Source of the DNA: Euglena gracilis
Taxonomy: Eukaryota > Euglenida > Euglenophyceae > Euglenales
Assembly: GCA_039621445.1 (NCBI GenBank)
Contig: CP154957.1
Coordinates: 27,636,541 to 27,700,540 of the forward strand
Direction of reading: 5' to 3'
DNA: 64,000 nt
Position numbers and translations under genes: made by a program. This document shows, one piece after another, positions 1 through 10,330 of this stretch (positions are counted from its first letter, which is position 1; each line of letters starts with the position of its first letter). The notes below the pieces were generated by a model, which was not told the origin of the DNA, ran no database searches, and saw nothing but the letters and a program-made list of their open reading frames with translations.

Positions 1-311
1 TGTTGTACGCCGGTATCTTCCGGTTCAGACTCCACAGATGCGGAGGAGACGGAACGTGTACTGTGTTCATTGTCTGTCCGTTCTTCCATTTCCTCATCGC
101 TGGATGTCCCAGAAGAGGAAACGGACGAAGAGTCTGAAGAGTGTACGGGAGTGTGTTCCACAGACATTGTAGGTGTAGGTGGAGGTTGTGGCAAACGTTC
201 TTCCGAACGTTTGGTTGCAGGCTTCGCTGCTGCTTTGGCTGTTGACGTTGTAAATGATGCAGCCGTTGGAGGTTGTTCAACTGCAGACTGCGCGGCTTCG
301 GACTCCGCCAT
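1..311 (-). CDS. Partial Ser/Glu-rich ORF running off the left edge
   Basis: An ATG at 311-309 opens a minus-strand frame with no stop through position 1, giving at least 103 codons, so the C terminus lies outside the window. The visible part begins with an Ala/Gln/Thr-rich stretch, then a short Lys/Arg segment, then a Pro-rich segment, then an acidic Ser/Glu/Asp-rich segment. No known domain, signal peptide or membrane segment is visible. It lies about 160 bp downstream of the ORF at 471-1360 and on the same strand as gag and pol, so I infer it belongs to the same large Ty3/gypsy element. It could also be a separate gene, or an ORF open by chance in low-complexity sequence. Confidence 0.4.
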   Translation of the reverse strand, partial: MAESEAAQSAVEQPPTAASFTTSTAKAAAKPATKRSEERLPQPPPTPTMSVEHTPVHSSDSSSVSSSGTSSDEEMEERTDNEHSTRSVSSASVESEPEDTGVQ

Positions 312-470
312 CTGAGGTTCAGGGAGTTTTTTATACGTGGTCGCAGACGTAAATTTTGCCATCCGACAAATTTGTTTCCTCCCGATCCGCGAGGAAGCCA
401 GTCCAGTATTGGGATGGCCAACCCATCCTTATTTGTACGTCTGCCTTTGAAAAACGGGGCAAAGTCCTCT

Positions 471-1360
471 TCAGAGGGTTTCGCCAAACAGGCGTTTGAT
501 GTACTTCCGTTTTCCGTCTTCGTCCCATTCAGGTCGAAGAGGGAGGTATTCTTGTGGGAGTTGTTGTTTTGGGTTGAATAAATTGTAGATTTCCAGAGCA
601 TAGGACACCCATGCTCTCCATTGGAACGTCTGCATGTGCAGAAGCATTTGTCGGTGGTTTCGTCTGGCGTATCCGATTTCCCTGACTTCGAGGGGATTGT
701 GGCAGATGTGTCCAAGTAGTCTTCGTTGTTGTTGGGCTTCCGCCCATTCGCGTTGGTGGGGCTGCGCCCTTTGTGCGTTTGGGCGGTCGGTTGTCCGACC
801 GCGCACGCCAAAGCCCCAGAAGTCCACGGGGAACTTGTGGTGGCAGTGGGTGCACCAAAGCACGAATTTTTGTGGGTATGTCAGGTCGATTCCGACCACT
901 TGGAAGTGGGGGCCGTAGTGTTCGTTGAGGAAAATTTGGTAGTTGTAACAGAACATTTCGTGTGTCACCAATTGTATATCCTTTGGAAGTGGGAATACTT
1001 CCCATTGTATGCCTTGTGGTCCGATTTCTCGGATATTGTCAAACATTGTCTTCAGTGCGTCAACTTTGGATGTGGCAAGTAGTGCGCTTGGCTGGCGGGC
1101 ATTGCAAATGAACCGAAGTTCATGCAATGGAATCCGAGCCAAAAAAGTAGTTGCCAGAAACCCGGCAAATTGTCGATGCCATCCTGGCTTTCGTAACAGG
1201 AAATTGTACCGTCGAAGAAAAAGCCACGGGCTTTTTCCTTGTAGAGTTTGACCATGTTGTGATGTACTTCGGGAGCAACAACCCAAGGGTGTTGTTCCTC
1301 GTAGTACTTGTGCATAATTGTATCACATCCGTCTGAGATCCAGAACAGATGGTCAATCAT
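471..1360 (-). pseudogene. Downstream ORF with CxxCH-type motif, frameshifted
   Basis: Two overlapping minus-strand frames appear to be one broken protein. The first (1360-1052) starts MIDHLFWISDGC; the second (to 471) carries the continuation after a frameshift near 1,140. The second part contains CTHCHHKF, a possible metal-binding CxxCH, and ends KRKYIKRLFGETL at the stop. Composition is balanced, with many aromatic residues, which argues for former coding. I recognise no family. It is not an obvious retroviral envelope: no hydrophobic fusion or transmembrane segment stands out. It lies downstream of the Pro/Gln-rich ORF on the same strand, as part of a run of extra ORFs after pol. Confidence 0.45.
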
Positions 1361-1544
1361 AAATTGTACGTCCAGGTCGTAACCCGGTTGTGAGCCTTCG
1401 CTCTTTCCTTTGCCTTTCTGGCCTTTCTGTCCTTTGCTGTCTTCTCTCTCTTCTTCGTTCCAACGCTATTCACCGTTTTTTCGATATGCTCGTGTTTTCC
1501 TCCATATTCTACCAGTCACACCTGCGGTGTAGTGTCCAGCGATG

Positions 1545-3750
1545 TCATCGGAGGGTTTGTCTGGTCGCATTTGGTGATAGATTTCTTGTCAAGGAATGTT
1601 GAACGTTGGACGGGATCGGCAGGTCATCATTGTCCTGACGATCACGTTGCGCCTGCGCGCTTTGTGGATCGTCGTCCAAACGACGGCGTTGTGTGTCTGG
1701 CGTTGGACGTGTTTGTGGTGGTGTTGCAAACTCCGGTCCACGCGGACGTTTGCGCGTGTCAACGTTGTATTGTTTTGCTGGGGCCGTCAAATGTTGTAGA
1801 GCTTCCTTGTAAGTGGCGCGTTGTGCTGGCGACTCAAACCTGGGTTGACCCGAGAAAGTTTGTCCCGGTTCAACAGGTGGTTGTGTCTGTCCAGCCGAAG
1901 CCGGTTGTGAAGGTGTTGTGACAGGAGGTGGTCGAACAGGAATTGTAGATTGTGCGGGTACTTTTGCACGTGCCGACTGCGCGGCTTGAGCAGGGGGTCC
2001 AGTTCTTTGTATAGGTGTAGGTTGGTTTGAACCTGCTGCTGATGCGGCAGGCGGTGTAGATGTTGATTGTGCAGTCGAAACTGCTTGTACCGGTTTTGTT
2101 TGTGGTGCCGGAGTAGGTTGAGCTACTGGCGGCACAAGATTCGTCGCCGAAGCGAGTTGTTCCATTGGACCAGGTGGATGTGGTGGTGCATTCACACGCA
2201 AAACTTCGGTTAGTGCCCAGGTGGTATACCCAAAATTTTGGAATTTGGACCAATGCCATCCATTATCACTCCTTTCACGTTGATGGCTCCCAAATGGGAT
2301 CCAAGTTCGTAAATTTTGTCAAGGGGAAGATATTGTTTTCCTTTGGTTGTGTAAGCGAAATCCGCAGATTGTGGTACTCGTTCATAGTGAATATTGTCCA
2401 CTACGGGACGCAGGTGGTTTTCTCCGACAACCCGTATCACTGTCGGTTCCGGCAGTGGTACGGCGGGAGTTGTCGGTGGTTGCGGTTGAGATTGTGCCGA
2501 TGGTTGAGTTTGTACGGGTTGTGGTGGTTGAGGGGCCGGTTGAGGTGGTTCGTCAGTTTCCATGGTATACTCCGGCTCTGGTTCTGCCGTTGTATACTCG
2601 TCGTAAGGCTCTTCGGCCATCTCGTCGGTATAGTTTTCATCGTATGGCTCTTCGGCCTGCATAGCGTATTGTGATGGCATACCAGCTTCCCAGTTCCGGG
2701 CAGGTGGCATGCGTGGGGGAGAGGAAAAACGTTGTTGTGGTAAGTATATTGGTTCTTGCATTTGTACATCACCCATCTCACTTTCTGTGAGTTCAGGAGT
2801 ATAACGGCGCATGTGTTCCGCGTAAGCACCCACTGGGTGCACTCCGCGGAGCACAGGCGGGACCAGGACTCCCAGGTCCCTGAGGGTTACGTTGTCTGGA
2901 AATCCGGATTCTCCGGGTTGGAAGAAGATTCTACCCGCTATCGTACTCTGGGACCACATGTCCCAGGTGGCGATAGGCTTGTTGGCGATTGCAAGCAATT
3001 GTCGGCAGTACGAATCCCACATCACTCGGATGAAGGGATCCGGTCTGTCCTCTGCGCACATGCGCAGAGCGTTACGAATTGTATCTGTTGAAGCCGTTGT
3101 CAGTTCACCCATGTACTTGGGGAACCGAGGCATAACGGGAGCGGCATACTGCCTTTGTGGGTGTTCTGGTTGTGTGGCATACTGCCCTTGTGGGGTTGTG
3201 TGGCACACTGCCCTTGTGGAGGTTGTGCGGCATACTGCCCTTGTGGCGGTTGTGCGGGGTAATAGTGACTACGTAGTTGTTCAGCCCATTGTCGTTGTTC
3301 CGATTGTATATATTGTTGTTCTACCGCCGCAAAAGCAGCGCGTTGGCCACTGCTACTAGCCAGATCGTATCTCCTTGGGGGCCGCGGTTGCGGCACCGCA
3401 AACTGTTCATAGGCAGATTCCGTTTGTTGTGGAATCATAGGTTGAGATTGTAAGCCACCAAGTGTCGTTTGTTCTGGAGCAACATGCGGAACCGCATGTT
3501 GAGTCACAGGGAGATTTGCCACTACGGGCCTTGCTGCCGAAGCAGCTTGTAACGGAGGGGCTGCCACTACGGGCCTTGCTGCCGAAGCAGCTTGTACATG
3601 CCGACCGGGGACTTGCTCTCCACGAGGGAGTGCAAGTCCTCGTCCTCCCGAAGGAGGTTGTGGGTGAGGGGGTCCTCCCGTAGGAGGTTGTCCAGGGGGA
3701 ACATACGGTTGGGAGGATGGAGGACCAGGTCCCCTTCCTCCAGCATCCAT
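1545..3750 (-). pseudogene. Pro/Gln-rich ORF downstream of pol, frameshifted
   Basis: The likely start is the ATG at 3750-3748 (MDAGGRGPG). The N-terminal 150 or so residues are Pro/Gly/Ala/Gln-rich with short internal repeats. The reading then shifts frame near 3,160-3,210 inside a run of short PQGQYA-type repeats and continues to 2,210. That middle part has a more globular segment (roughly 2,830-3,120) followed by acidic, Pro/Gln-rich sequence. A second frame change near 2,205 joins it to the 2,201-1,545 frame, again Pro/Gln/Thr-rich. No catalytic motif is seen. It begins about 300 bp after the pol stop and shares its strand. I infer an accessory structural ORF of the element; its function is unknown. 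Confidence 0.45.
3138..3265. repeat. Short coding minisatellite (about 27-33 bp units)
   Basis: Four to five imperfect copies of a unit containing GGCATACTGCCCTTGTGG lie in tandem. They encode the PQGQYA-type peptide repeats of the Pro/Gln-rich ORF. The frame of that ORF changes within the array, as expected of slippage in a short tandem repeat. Confidence 0.7.
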
Positions 3751-4048
3751 CTTGAAAAAAAGCAGATAGTAGCAAGTACTGAGCTGTGGGGAAACAGAGA
3801 AATAAGGCATTGTACGGTAACATTGTACACATGCAACCAAGTGTACACAAACACAAAAATATTTGTATGTTTGCAATAATTATAAAACCAAAATTGTAAT
3901 TCCAAGTGTAAAAATGGATTGTATAGGACCGTAGTCCTTTAGCGAAAAGTCCTTCGCTAGGGACAAAATGGTTTGGCATCCGCCCATTATACATTTGTCA
4001 AAAGTCCAAGCTATGGACAAAATCTTGGACATCTTTGTATATCCTCCC
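3751..4048. other. Gap between pol and the downstream ORF, with hairpins
   Basis: No credible ORF is present. Several perfect hairpins are: GGAC-CGTA-GTCC at 3,926-3,937, TAGCGAA-AAGTCC-TTCGCTA at 3,940-3,959, and GTCC/GGAC arms around 4,002-4,017. The stretch does not match the sequence to the right of gag, so I do not read it as the missing second LTR. Confidence 0.5.
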
Positions 4049-6502
4049 TTAGAAGGTATTTACAGAAATGTCAATGTTGTTTCGTTTGTTCCATAGCTTC
4101 CAGTCTTGTTGGATGTAACCAACAAAACTAGTTGCTGGTTCCCAAGTGTCCTCTTCGGGACCATATCCTTTCCATCTCACCTTCCAGTAATGTATACCTC
4201 TGTCTACTTTGTGGTCGAGGATTTTGTCAACGACAAAATCATCTGTCTCAGGCAGTTTTGACCGTGGTTTGAAGTAGAGACAGGGTATTGCTTTACCGTT
4301 TGGTGGAGTCAGGTATGGTTTGAAGTCATCCATGTGCACATCCTCGACACCGTTGGGTAAAGCGACTTTGTAGCGCCCACTTGTACCCAACCGATCAAGG
4401 ATCTCACATGGTCCGATCCAGAGGGGGTCCAACTTCGTGGATTGCATGCGGGTTCTACTGTTCCGAACCCACACGCGGTCACCTGGGTTGTATATCGGTG
4501 ATTTGTAAGCTTGTAAGAATTGTCTTTGTTTTTGTAAGTGTATAGCGACTACGCGCTTTTGCACATCCGTGCGCAATGATTCTACTTCAGAGAACCATGT
4601 TTCGCAACTCACGCTAGAACGAGCAGGTCGTTCTGACGGGATGTCGCCAATGGCTGGGGGGTCTCGTCCGAAGACGATTTTGTACGGTGAGTATTGTAAT
4701 ATCAGACCCGGTAAAGTGTTGATATAAAATAAACACCAGGGTAATACTTGTAGCCAGGCATTGTGCGATTCGGCCAGTGAAAGTCGTAGCATGTTGACTA
4801 CAGCTTTCACTGCCGCTTCAGCGCGACCATTGCCTTTTGGACGATAAATGATAGAAAAATGCTGCTCAATTCCGAGTAAACCGCAAAGAGTTGTAAAAAA
4901 TCGAGAAGAAATCAAATGGTCTTGATCACTCACGATTTCATTCGGTAAACCCATGAGGCAAATGCATCTTTCTAAAAACATTTGTGCTAAAACTTGTGCT
5001 GTCAACCCTGCTTTCTGGCATGGAATGGCTACTATGTACCCACTCAGCCGACAGACGACAACAAGAACGTAATCGTAAATTTTGTCATCTGTTCCTTTGC
5101 AAGGTTCAAGTTCCAGAAAATCCATGCAGAGGGATGTAAAAATGTCATTTGGTACGGGGAAGAAGTCCATCGTACCAGGGGGGGTACCTCTGCGCGGTTT
5201 CACAGCTTGACAAATTTGGCACCGTTGCGAAATTTGTAAACAGCGCTTATACAGATCTTTTTCGGTCAGGGTTGTACAGTACCTGCGACCCACCAAAGAA
5301 AGAAGTTTGGGGGCCCCAGGGTGACCTTGGTTGTGATAACATAAAAGTACGTCATCAACCAAGTCACAGGGTATGCAGTACTTGTAACCAGTATCATTCC
5401 GAAAAATCAAACGTAAAGGCGATAAGGTATAATTCTCAACCAATTCACCATTACGCAATCTTTGTACGACATCATTGTAAAAATCATCTTTGGAATAAAA
5501 AAAAAAAAAAAAAAAGAGAGGGGATGGGGATTCGGATCGCGTGACCCGGCGGGGGCCCGGCATTCTGCCGCGTTGTCGTTTTCCCCGTACGGGGGCTATC
5601 GGCATCCGCCGCCAAATCCGCGAGACAGGAAAATTGTCAAGTAGGTTGTCAGCGGCGTCTGCGCGCCTTGCGTATTCGTCGGCTTCGCGACTTCCGTGGA
5701 ACGTGGCATCACCCTCGTCAGGGTTACCAGGGTAATGCCAGGGTGCACGTGAAAGTGGGTCAGCAACTTTTTGAGTATGACCTGGTGTATAAACTACCAC
5801 CAGGTTGAATTGACTCAAAAATTCGTGCCATCGGCATCTTCGGCCAACTGAGGACATGGCTTTGTTTAAGTCCTCGGTGTACCAGTGTTGGAGAGACTCG
5901 TGGTCTGTCAACACTAGTATTTGTACGAGTGAACTGGCGACCCAACTTCGGAATTTTTGTAGGATAAGGACAATGGCATACATCTCCTTTTCTCGTGTGC
6001 TCCATTTGACTTGTCCTTTTCCGTCTTCACCTTGTAGCTTTCTGCTGAAGAATGCTACAGGGCGCAGTTCATTGGACGAGTTATGTTGACTCAACACACC
6101 GCCGACAGCATAGTCGCTGCTGTCGACCTCCAGTACGTATGATTTGTACGGGTCGGCAATGTCAAGCACAACATTGTCCAACATCAGTTGTTTAATTGTC
6201 GTTAGCGATTCTTGCATTGTATCATCCCATTGTATCTTTGTATTGTCAGGAGCGCGATTTTTGAGTTGTCGCGTCAGTGGTACCGCGATTTTCGCGAAAT
6301 CCTTCATGTAAATCGCGTAATACTGCGCTAAACCCAAAAATCCTTTTAGATGGGTGATTGTCTTGATGTTTTCAGGTGTCCACTTCTTTATAGCTTCGAG
6401 TTTGCTTGGAGATGCTCTCCTTTGTCCGTTATTAAGAATGTGTCCACAAAATTTTATCGTTTCGCGAAACAAATGCATTTTCGCACCTTTGACGAAAAGC
6501 AA
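4049..6502 (-). pseudogene. pol: Pol: RT end, RNase H, DD35E integrase, chromodomain
   Basis: This 817-residue frame contains the distal RT/connection (1-115), RNase H with D127 (LEVDSSD), E171/E173 and D200 (LTDHES), and YTPGH near 240. The integrase zinc-binding region has H391, H395, C429 and C432. The integrase core has D462 (MDFLEL), D527 (SDQD) and E563 (GRAEAA), a DD35E spacing. A chromodomain lies at about 754-808 (DKILDH to [10 protein letters not shown] to DTWEP). These domains and their order define a Ty3/gypsy chromovirus; the chromodomain is expected to guide integration to modified chromatin. The frame is open but its N-terminal RT part is in other frames, so the polyprotein is broken. 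A poly(A/T) run adds a phenylalanine tract between RNase H and integrase. Confidence 0.92.
5497..5515. repeat. A19 mononucleotide run inside pol
   Basis: Nineteen consecutive A on the plus strand encode a Phe tract on the minus strand in the RNase H-integrase linker. It is flanked on one side by a G/C-rich stretch (about 5,516-5,620) unlike the surrounding pol sequence. Confidence 0.85.
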
Positions 6503-6786
6503 ATGTTGTTGAACGTTGTCAGTACGGAACGTATATCGCGGTAGTGAATATCAAGGATATCACTACCCGAATTTGTAAGTGGAGGAGGTGTGCCAATCAG
6601 CACGTCATCAATGTATACCATTGCAAACGGTAAGTCTCGTAAAATCCATTGTATCATTCTTTGGAACATGGCTGGGCCATTCTTAACACCCATTGGTAAC
6701 ACCGTCCATTGGTAAACTCCGCGGGAGGTTACAAATGCGGTGTAACGGTTGTGAGTCAGGGTGTAGGTGCATCTGGTGAAAACCAT
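6454..6786 (-). pseudogene. pol: Pol: reverse transcriptase core fragment with YIDD
   Basis: This frame carries the RT segment from the strand before the active site (TAFVTSRGVYQW, LPMGVKNGP, MFQRMIQ) through the catalytic YIDDV box (in FAMVYIDDVLIG). It ends shortly after. Upstream RT motifs are in the 6,683-7,396 frame and downstream ones in the 4,049-6,502 frame. Two frameshifts, near 6,770 and near 6,500, therefore interrupt the RT domain. Neither break sits in a long homopolymer. The YxDD residues are intact, but the protein as it stands cannot be made in one frame. Confidence 0.9.
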
Positions 6787-7396
6787 CCTCTAAGTCGAAA
6801 ATCGACCAGAGGCGGTTTTCCGCTTGTTTTGTAATCAGGTCTTCGATAAGTGGTAACGGAAATGGATCGTCTTTTGTCTGTGAGTTCAAGTATCGGTAAT
6901 CCAGCACAAGTCTCCACTTCTTCTCTCCAGAAGCATCGGGAGGCTTGGGTACAACAAAAGCTTGTGAGGTCCATTCGCTTTTGGATGGTATGATCCATTT
7001 TCGTTCAATCAGTTTTTCGATCATTGTATTGAGAGCTTGTTCTCTTTCGCCTGAACAGCGAAAGAATTTTCGGTGCATGGGCTGTGCACCTTCTTTGAGT
7101 TCGATTTTACAGACACCAAAAGGTCCGCGAATTGCAGGATCTATGTCATGGGCATAGATAGGATGTTCTAAAACATCACTGAATTCGCGATTGATCTTTG
7201 TACATAGTTCTTGTGATTTGGGATGTTGACCACCGCTTTCTATCACTGCGGATAGTTGGTATATTTGGTCATTCTGACCTTTATCCCGTAGGAATTTGTC
7301 AGTGTGGTCAACAGTTCCGAATGCATCAAAGAAACAAACACGAAAAATGATTTCTTTCAATGGTGGTAACATGACACCGCAAAAATCTTCAAACAA
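6683..7396 (-). pseudogene. pol: Pol: RT N-terminal half
   Basis: The frame shows the LTR-retrotransposon RT fingers: AQPMHRKFFRCSGEREQ, IEKLIERKWIIPSKSEW, VPKPPDASGEKKWRLVLDYR and FDLEDGFHQM. The last is the block holding the first catalytic aspartate. The reading then leaves the family pattern after LHPDS, where the 6,454-6,786 frame takes over. Upstream (about 7,440-7,330) it joins, after another frame change, to the methyltransferase-like domain. Confidence 0.9.
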
Positions 7397-7440
7397 AGGG
7401 GTGTCATTCGGTAAATCCCACCACTGAAAAGTGACATACG

Positions 7441-8241
7441 TCAGTTGTTGGAACCATTCCGCTTCGGATTTATAGGAATCAGTAGCACACCGCGTGCTTG
7501 ATCCCGAAGGATCTTGTCAACGACAAGAGGGATAAGTTTCAGAGGTGGATGTAGCCACAGGACCACATCACCCCAAAACTTATCAAACGCATTTGTATGG
7601 CTTGACCAGTAATTGGATAAACGAGAATGTGCTTTGGACGAAAATGCGTCAATCTCCAATTGTAGGTCCATCGACTTCGCGATTTGTGCGATTTTGGAAA
7701 ACCAAGTTTCCAAAATGCGGTATTGTCCAAAATTGAACGCATTCCAGATGCGGTTCGCGAAAACTGTCGCGGTTTCAGTCCTGTGGAGGGCTGAAACACA
7801 GTTTACCGAGCCACATCGGTAATACGTTGTGTCCGCAGACACTTCATCAGGCATTATACCAGGTGTATCAGGTGTATTGTGTAGAGGACAATTGTCGTTG
7901 GCATTCTGCAACTTGTATGCAGGGACATTGGAGGGGTTGGCATTCTGCCATTCGGGGTCAGAGAGATTGGCTTTCTGCCATTGGAAATCCTGTTGCGCGA
8001 TTCTCGCGATTCCAAACAGGGACGCGATTCCGCGTTTGTCCAATTGTCGATGTACTTCAACACACAACGGGTAACAACCCGGTGTGTTGTGTTCTCGTTC
8101 AGCGGTCAGGGTAAACTCGGTACCGGTCCCGGTACCAAGTGTACTCTGGTTGTTGTGTAAAGCGATTAGTTTGGAAGGTTCAACAATACATCCACAGTCG
8201 AAATCAGGTTGTGGTTCTAAATTCTCCGGCAAGGTGCGCAT
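7441..8241 (-). pseudogene. pol: Pol: methyltransferase-like domain before RT
   Basis: The last 75 residues read EIDAFSS, then LWLHPPLKLIPLVVDKI, then GVLLIPI. This is the same pattern as the domain downstream of RNase H in the DIRS elements here (DLFAS, YANPPWS, VLMVTPYW). In DIRS elements it is described as resembling Dam-type N6-adenine methyltransferase. A frameshift near 7,450 continues it as EAEWFQQL and QWWDLPNDTPLF. The key NPPW-like box is HPPL here, so catalysis is doubtful. The N-terminal 190 residues are low complexity with QNAN repeats. Finding this domain between protease and RT of a Ty3/gypsy element is notable. Confidence 0.6.
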
Positions 8242-8470
8242 TGGTAGGAAGTGTTGGTCGGGTCGTGCATGTCAGTTGTGTAGTGTGTGTATGGGGGTGT
8301 TGGAAGTTGTAGCTGCTGGGGGGTGTACAGGGTGTCCGAAATCGACACACCGGGTGGAAAAGGTAGAAGTTGTGCGGGTGGGCGGGTGCTCGACACCGAA
8401 GTTTCGTCGGGCCTTTGGGCTTTCGCCTTGGAGCCCAGTGAAACGTGGGGGGTTAAGCTACTCGCTTTCC

Positions 8471-9090
8471 CTACCGTATGGGAAACGTGCGGTAAAAGTG
8501 TGTGGGCAGGGGCAGCTTTCTCTTTACCCCTAGGGTAGGAAACGGTGTTTTCGGTTGTAGAAAACGTTGTGGCAAGGCGGGGGACATCTGGGCAGATGTC
8601 TTGGGGGAGAAATTCGGTGTGGGTTGTGTGCGTGAAGTAGTGCGCAAACCGCGGGAGGAGCAATCCACAATAAGGCGGTTCTGACGCAAGAACGGAAAAC
8701 CCAAAATTACGTCAGACCCGCGGATCCCCGATTCGTAACTCCAGGTACCCAGAAAATTTTGTATGTGTGGGGGCTGTGAGTGGTGCTTGGGGATGATGGG
8801 GAGAAGTATGTCCAAAAAGCATCCCAAGTCACCACCACACATGGGGCTGTTGTCAGCAGTCATAATTTTAATGGGGTACTTGGCTTTCACCAAGAGGGAG
8901 TTGGGAATTAATCCCGTTCGGAAAAAGGGGATTCGACATCGACCAAAACTTTGCATTTGGTAGAAAAATGTTGTGTTCGGATTTCCGCTTGGACCAAAAG
9001 TTCCATGGGGCGTACGCAAAGTGCAGGTTCCGGTGTAAAATTGTTGTCTCTCCAACTATTCCAGGATCCCCTTCCAACTTTGGTCAGCAT
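8471..9090 (-). pseudogene. pol: Pol: retropepsin-like protease segment
   Basis: The C-terminal half of a retroviral-type aspartic protease is recognisable: IKIMTADNSP, then GSDVILGFPFLRQNRLIVDC, the usual ILG-x-x-FL block. The upstream half is in another frame (9,090-8,908) and ends KVLVDVESPFSERD. The position that should read D-[ST]-G instead reads D-V-E, so the active site looks altered. A frameshift near 8,915 separates the halves. The assignment rests on the ILG block and on its place between Gag and RT. Confidence 0.55.
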
Positions 9091-9880
9091 TCCAGGCAGA
9101 AATTTGGAGTGGGGGTGGGGGACCCGAAAATTTTCCGGGTACCGACCAAAAAGGCAGATGGGCAGGGAAAGTAAGGTTGATCAGGTCCTACTTCCGTCTG
9201 TTCATCAGCCCAGAGGTCCGTGCCCACAGACCTCGGGCTCCCCTACTCCAAGTCCGATTCAGCACTTCGGGTTTATCGTCTTGTGTGAGTGTACAAGTCA
9301 TCCTCCAACGAGGTTCAGAGAATTGAAGGGGGCTAAAGAGGAGATTTGAAATAGTTGTGTGTATCATTGCAGGGACTTGGTTGTCGGGGAGAGGGTGGGC
9401 GGGGAATCATAAAAAAATTTTGTGTACTTTGTGTGTTTTGGTTGTGGAGGTTGGGTGAAAAGTGAAGGTCTGTTAATGTGTTGTCTTGATGACGATGTGC
9501 GAAAGCAGTTTGGGGGTGATGCGAAAGATGAGTCGATTTGTTCACGTTGTAAGGGTTGCCGCGAAAGTGAGTGCAAGTAAAAACGATGTAAAAGGTGGTT
9601 TTCGGTTATAGAAGAACTCTGGAAGATGTGGTGGGGGGGCGATGTGGGGTAGTTTTGGGAAGTAGAAGTGGGTAAAAGGAGCGGATGGCGTTTTCTCCAG
9701 AAGCATGGGACGTATATTGGGGATTTTGTAGAAATTGTTTTTTGAGTATTAAAAGAGATAATTGGTGTTGGGTATCTGTGAGAGTTTGTTTGTGAAAAAT
9801 GTGTTGAAAAATTGTAGAATTTTGTGTCTTTGAATATAGATTTATAATTTTCAGTGCAAAAAAAAATGGATGGATGGGTT
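9091..9880. other. Gag/protease spacer with partial duplication
   Basis: Minus-strand frames here are Ser/Thr/Pro/His-rich and show no domain. The left part (about 9,187-9,345) shares blocks in order with 9,912-10,095: TCCGTCTGTTCATCA, TTTATCGT, TCATCCTCCAACGAGG and CTAAAGAGGAGATTT. The sequence between them thus looks flanked by an old direct duplication. Confidence 0.45.
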
Positions 9881-10330
9881 TCAGCCATAATGGGAAAAGG
9901 TGAACCAAAAGGTCCGTCTGTTCATCACAGAGTGCCCAAGACCTCTTTCAGTTCTTCTGTTTATCGTTTTGTTGGGTGAGTAGATTGCGCGCAATGCGCG
10001 GACCGCATTGCGGTCATCCTCCAACGAGGATTCGGAGTTATCATCCCCCTCCCTGCCCGAAGCCGGGGTTCCCTCCTCTAAAGAGGAGATTTTGAACCCG
10101 ACCTTGTGTTTGTTGTTGTGTTTTGTATCATTGTAGTGACGTTGGTTCGGGCGGGGAGAGCGAGAACGGTAACATTGGACGAATGGTGGTTTATGTGATC
10201 CACAAAGGGAAAACTTTTGTCGGTTTTTGTGAATTTTTGTCGGTTTTGGTAATGAGCTTTCACCCCCTTGGTGGTCTTGGTGAACGGAATCCCGTTCGTC
10301 CACGGTTCTTGTTATAATCCGGTTTCCCGG
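9881..10330 (-). pseudogene. Gag tail or start of the pol frame
   Basis: The Gag frame with the zinc knuckle ends at 10,260. An overlapping frame (open from 10,765, ending at 9,881) takes over with a basic then acidic tail (KPTKIHKNRQ, later SSLEEGTPASGREGDD). Gag-pol overlap in a shifted frame is common in LTR retrotransposons. I cannot tell whether this is the natural overlap or one more mutation. Only the part below about 10,330 looks coding in this frame. Confidence 0.35.

Noticed and set aside
471-3750. A retroviral envelope gene downstream of pol
   Set aside because: No signal peptide, furin-type site or hydrophobic membrane segment is visible; the proteins are Pro/Gln-rich or aromatic and soluble-looking.
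3751-4048. The 3' LTR of the Ty3/gypsy element
   Set aside because: It does not match 14,858-15,410 apart from a similar style of hairpin, and same-strand ORFs follow it.
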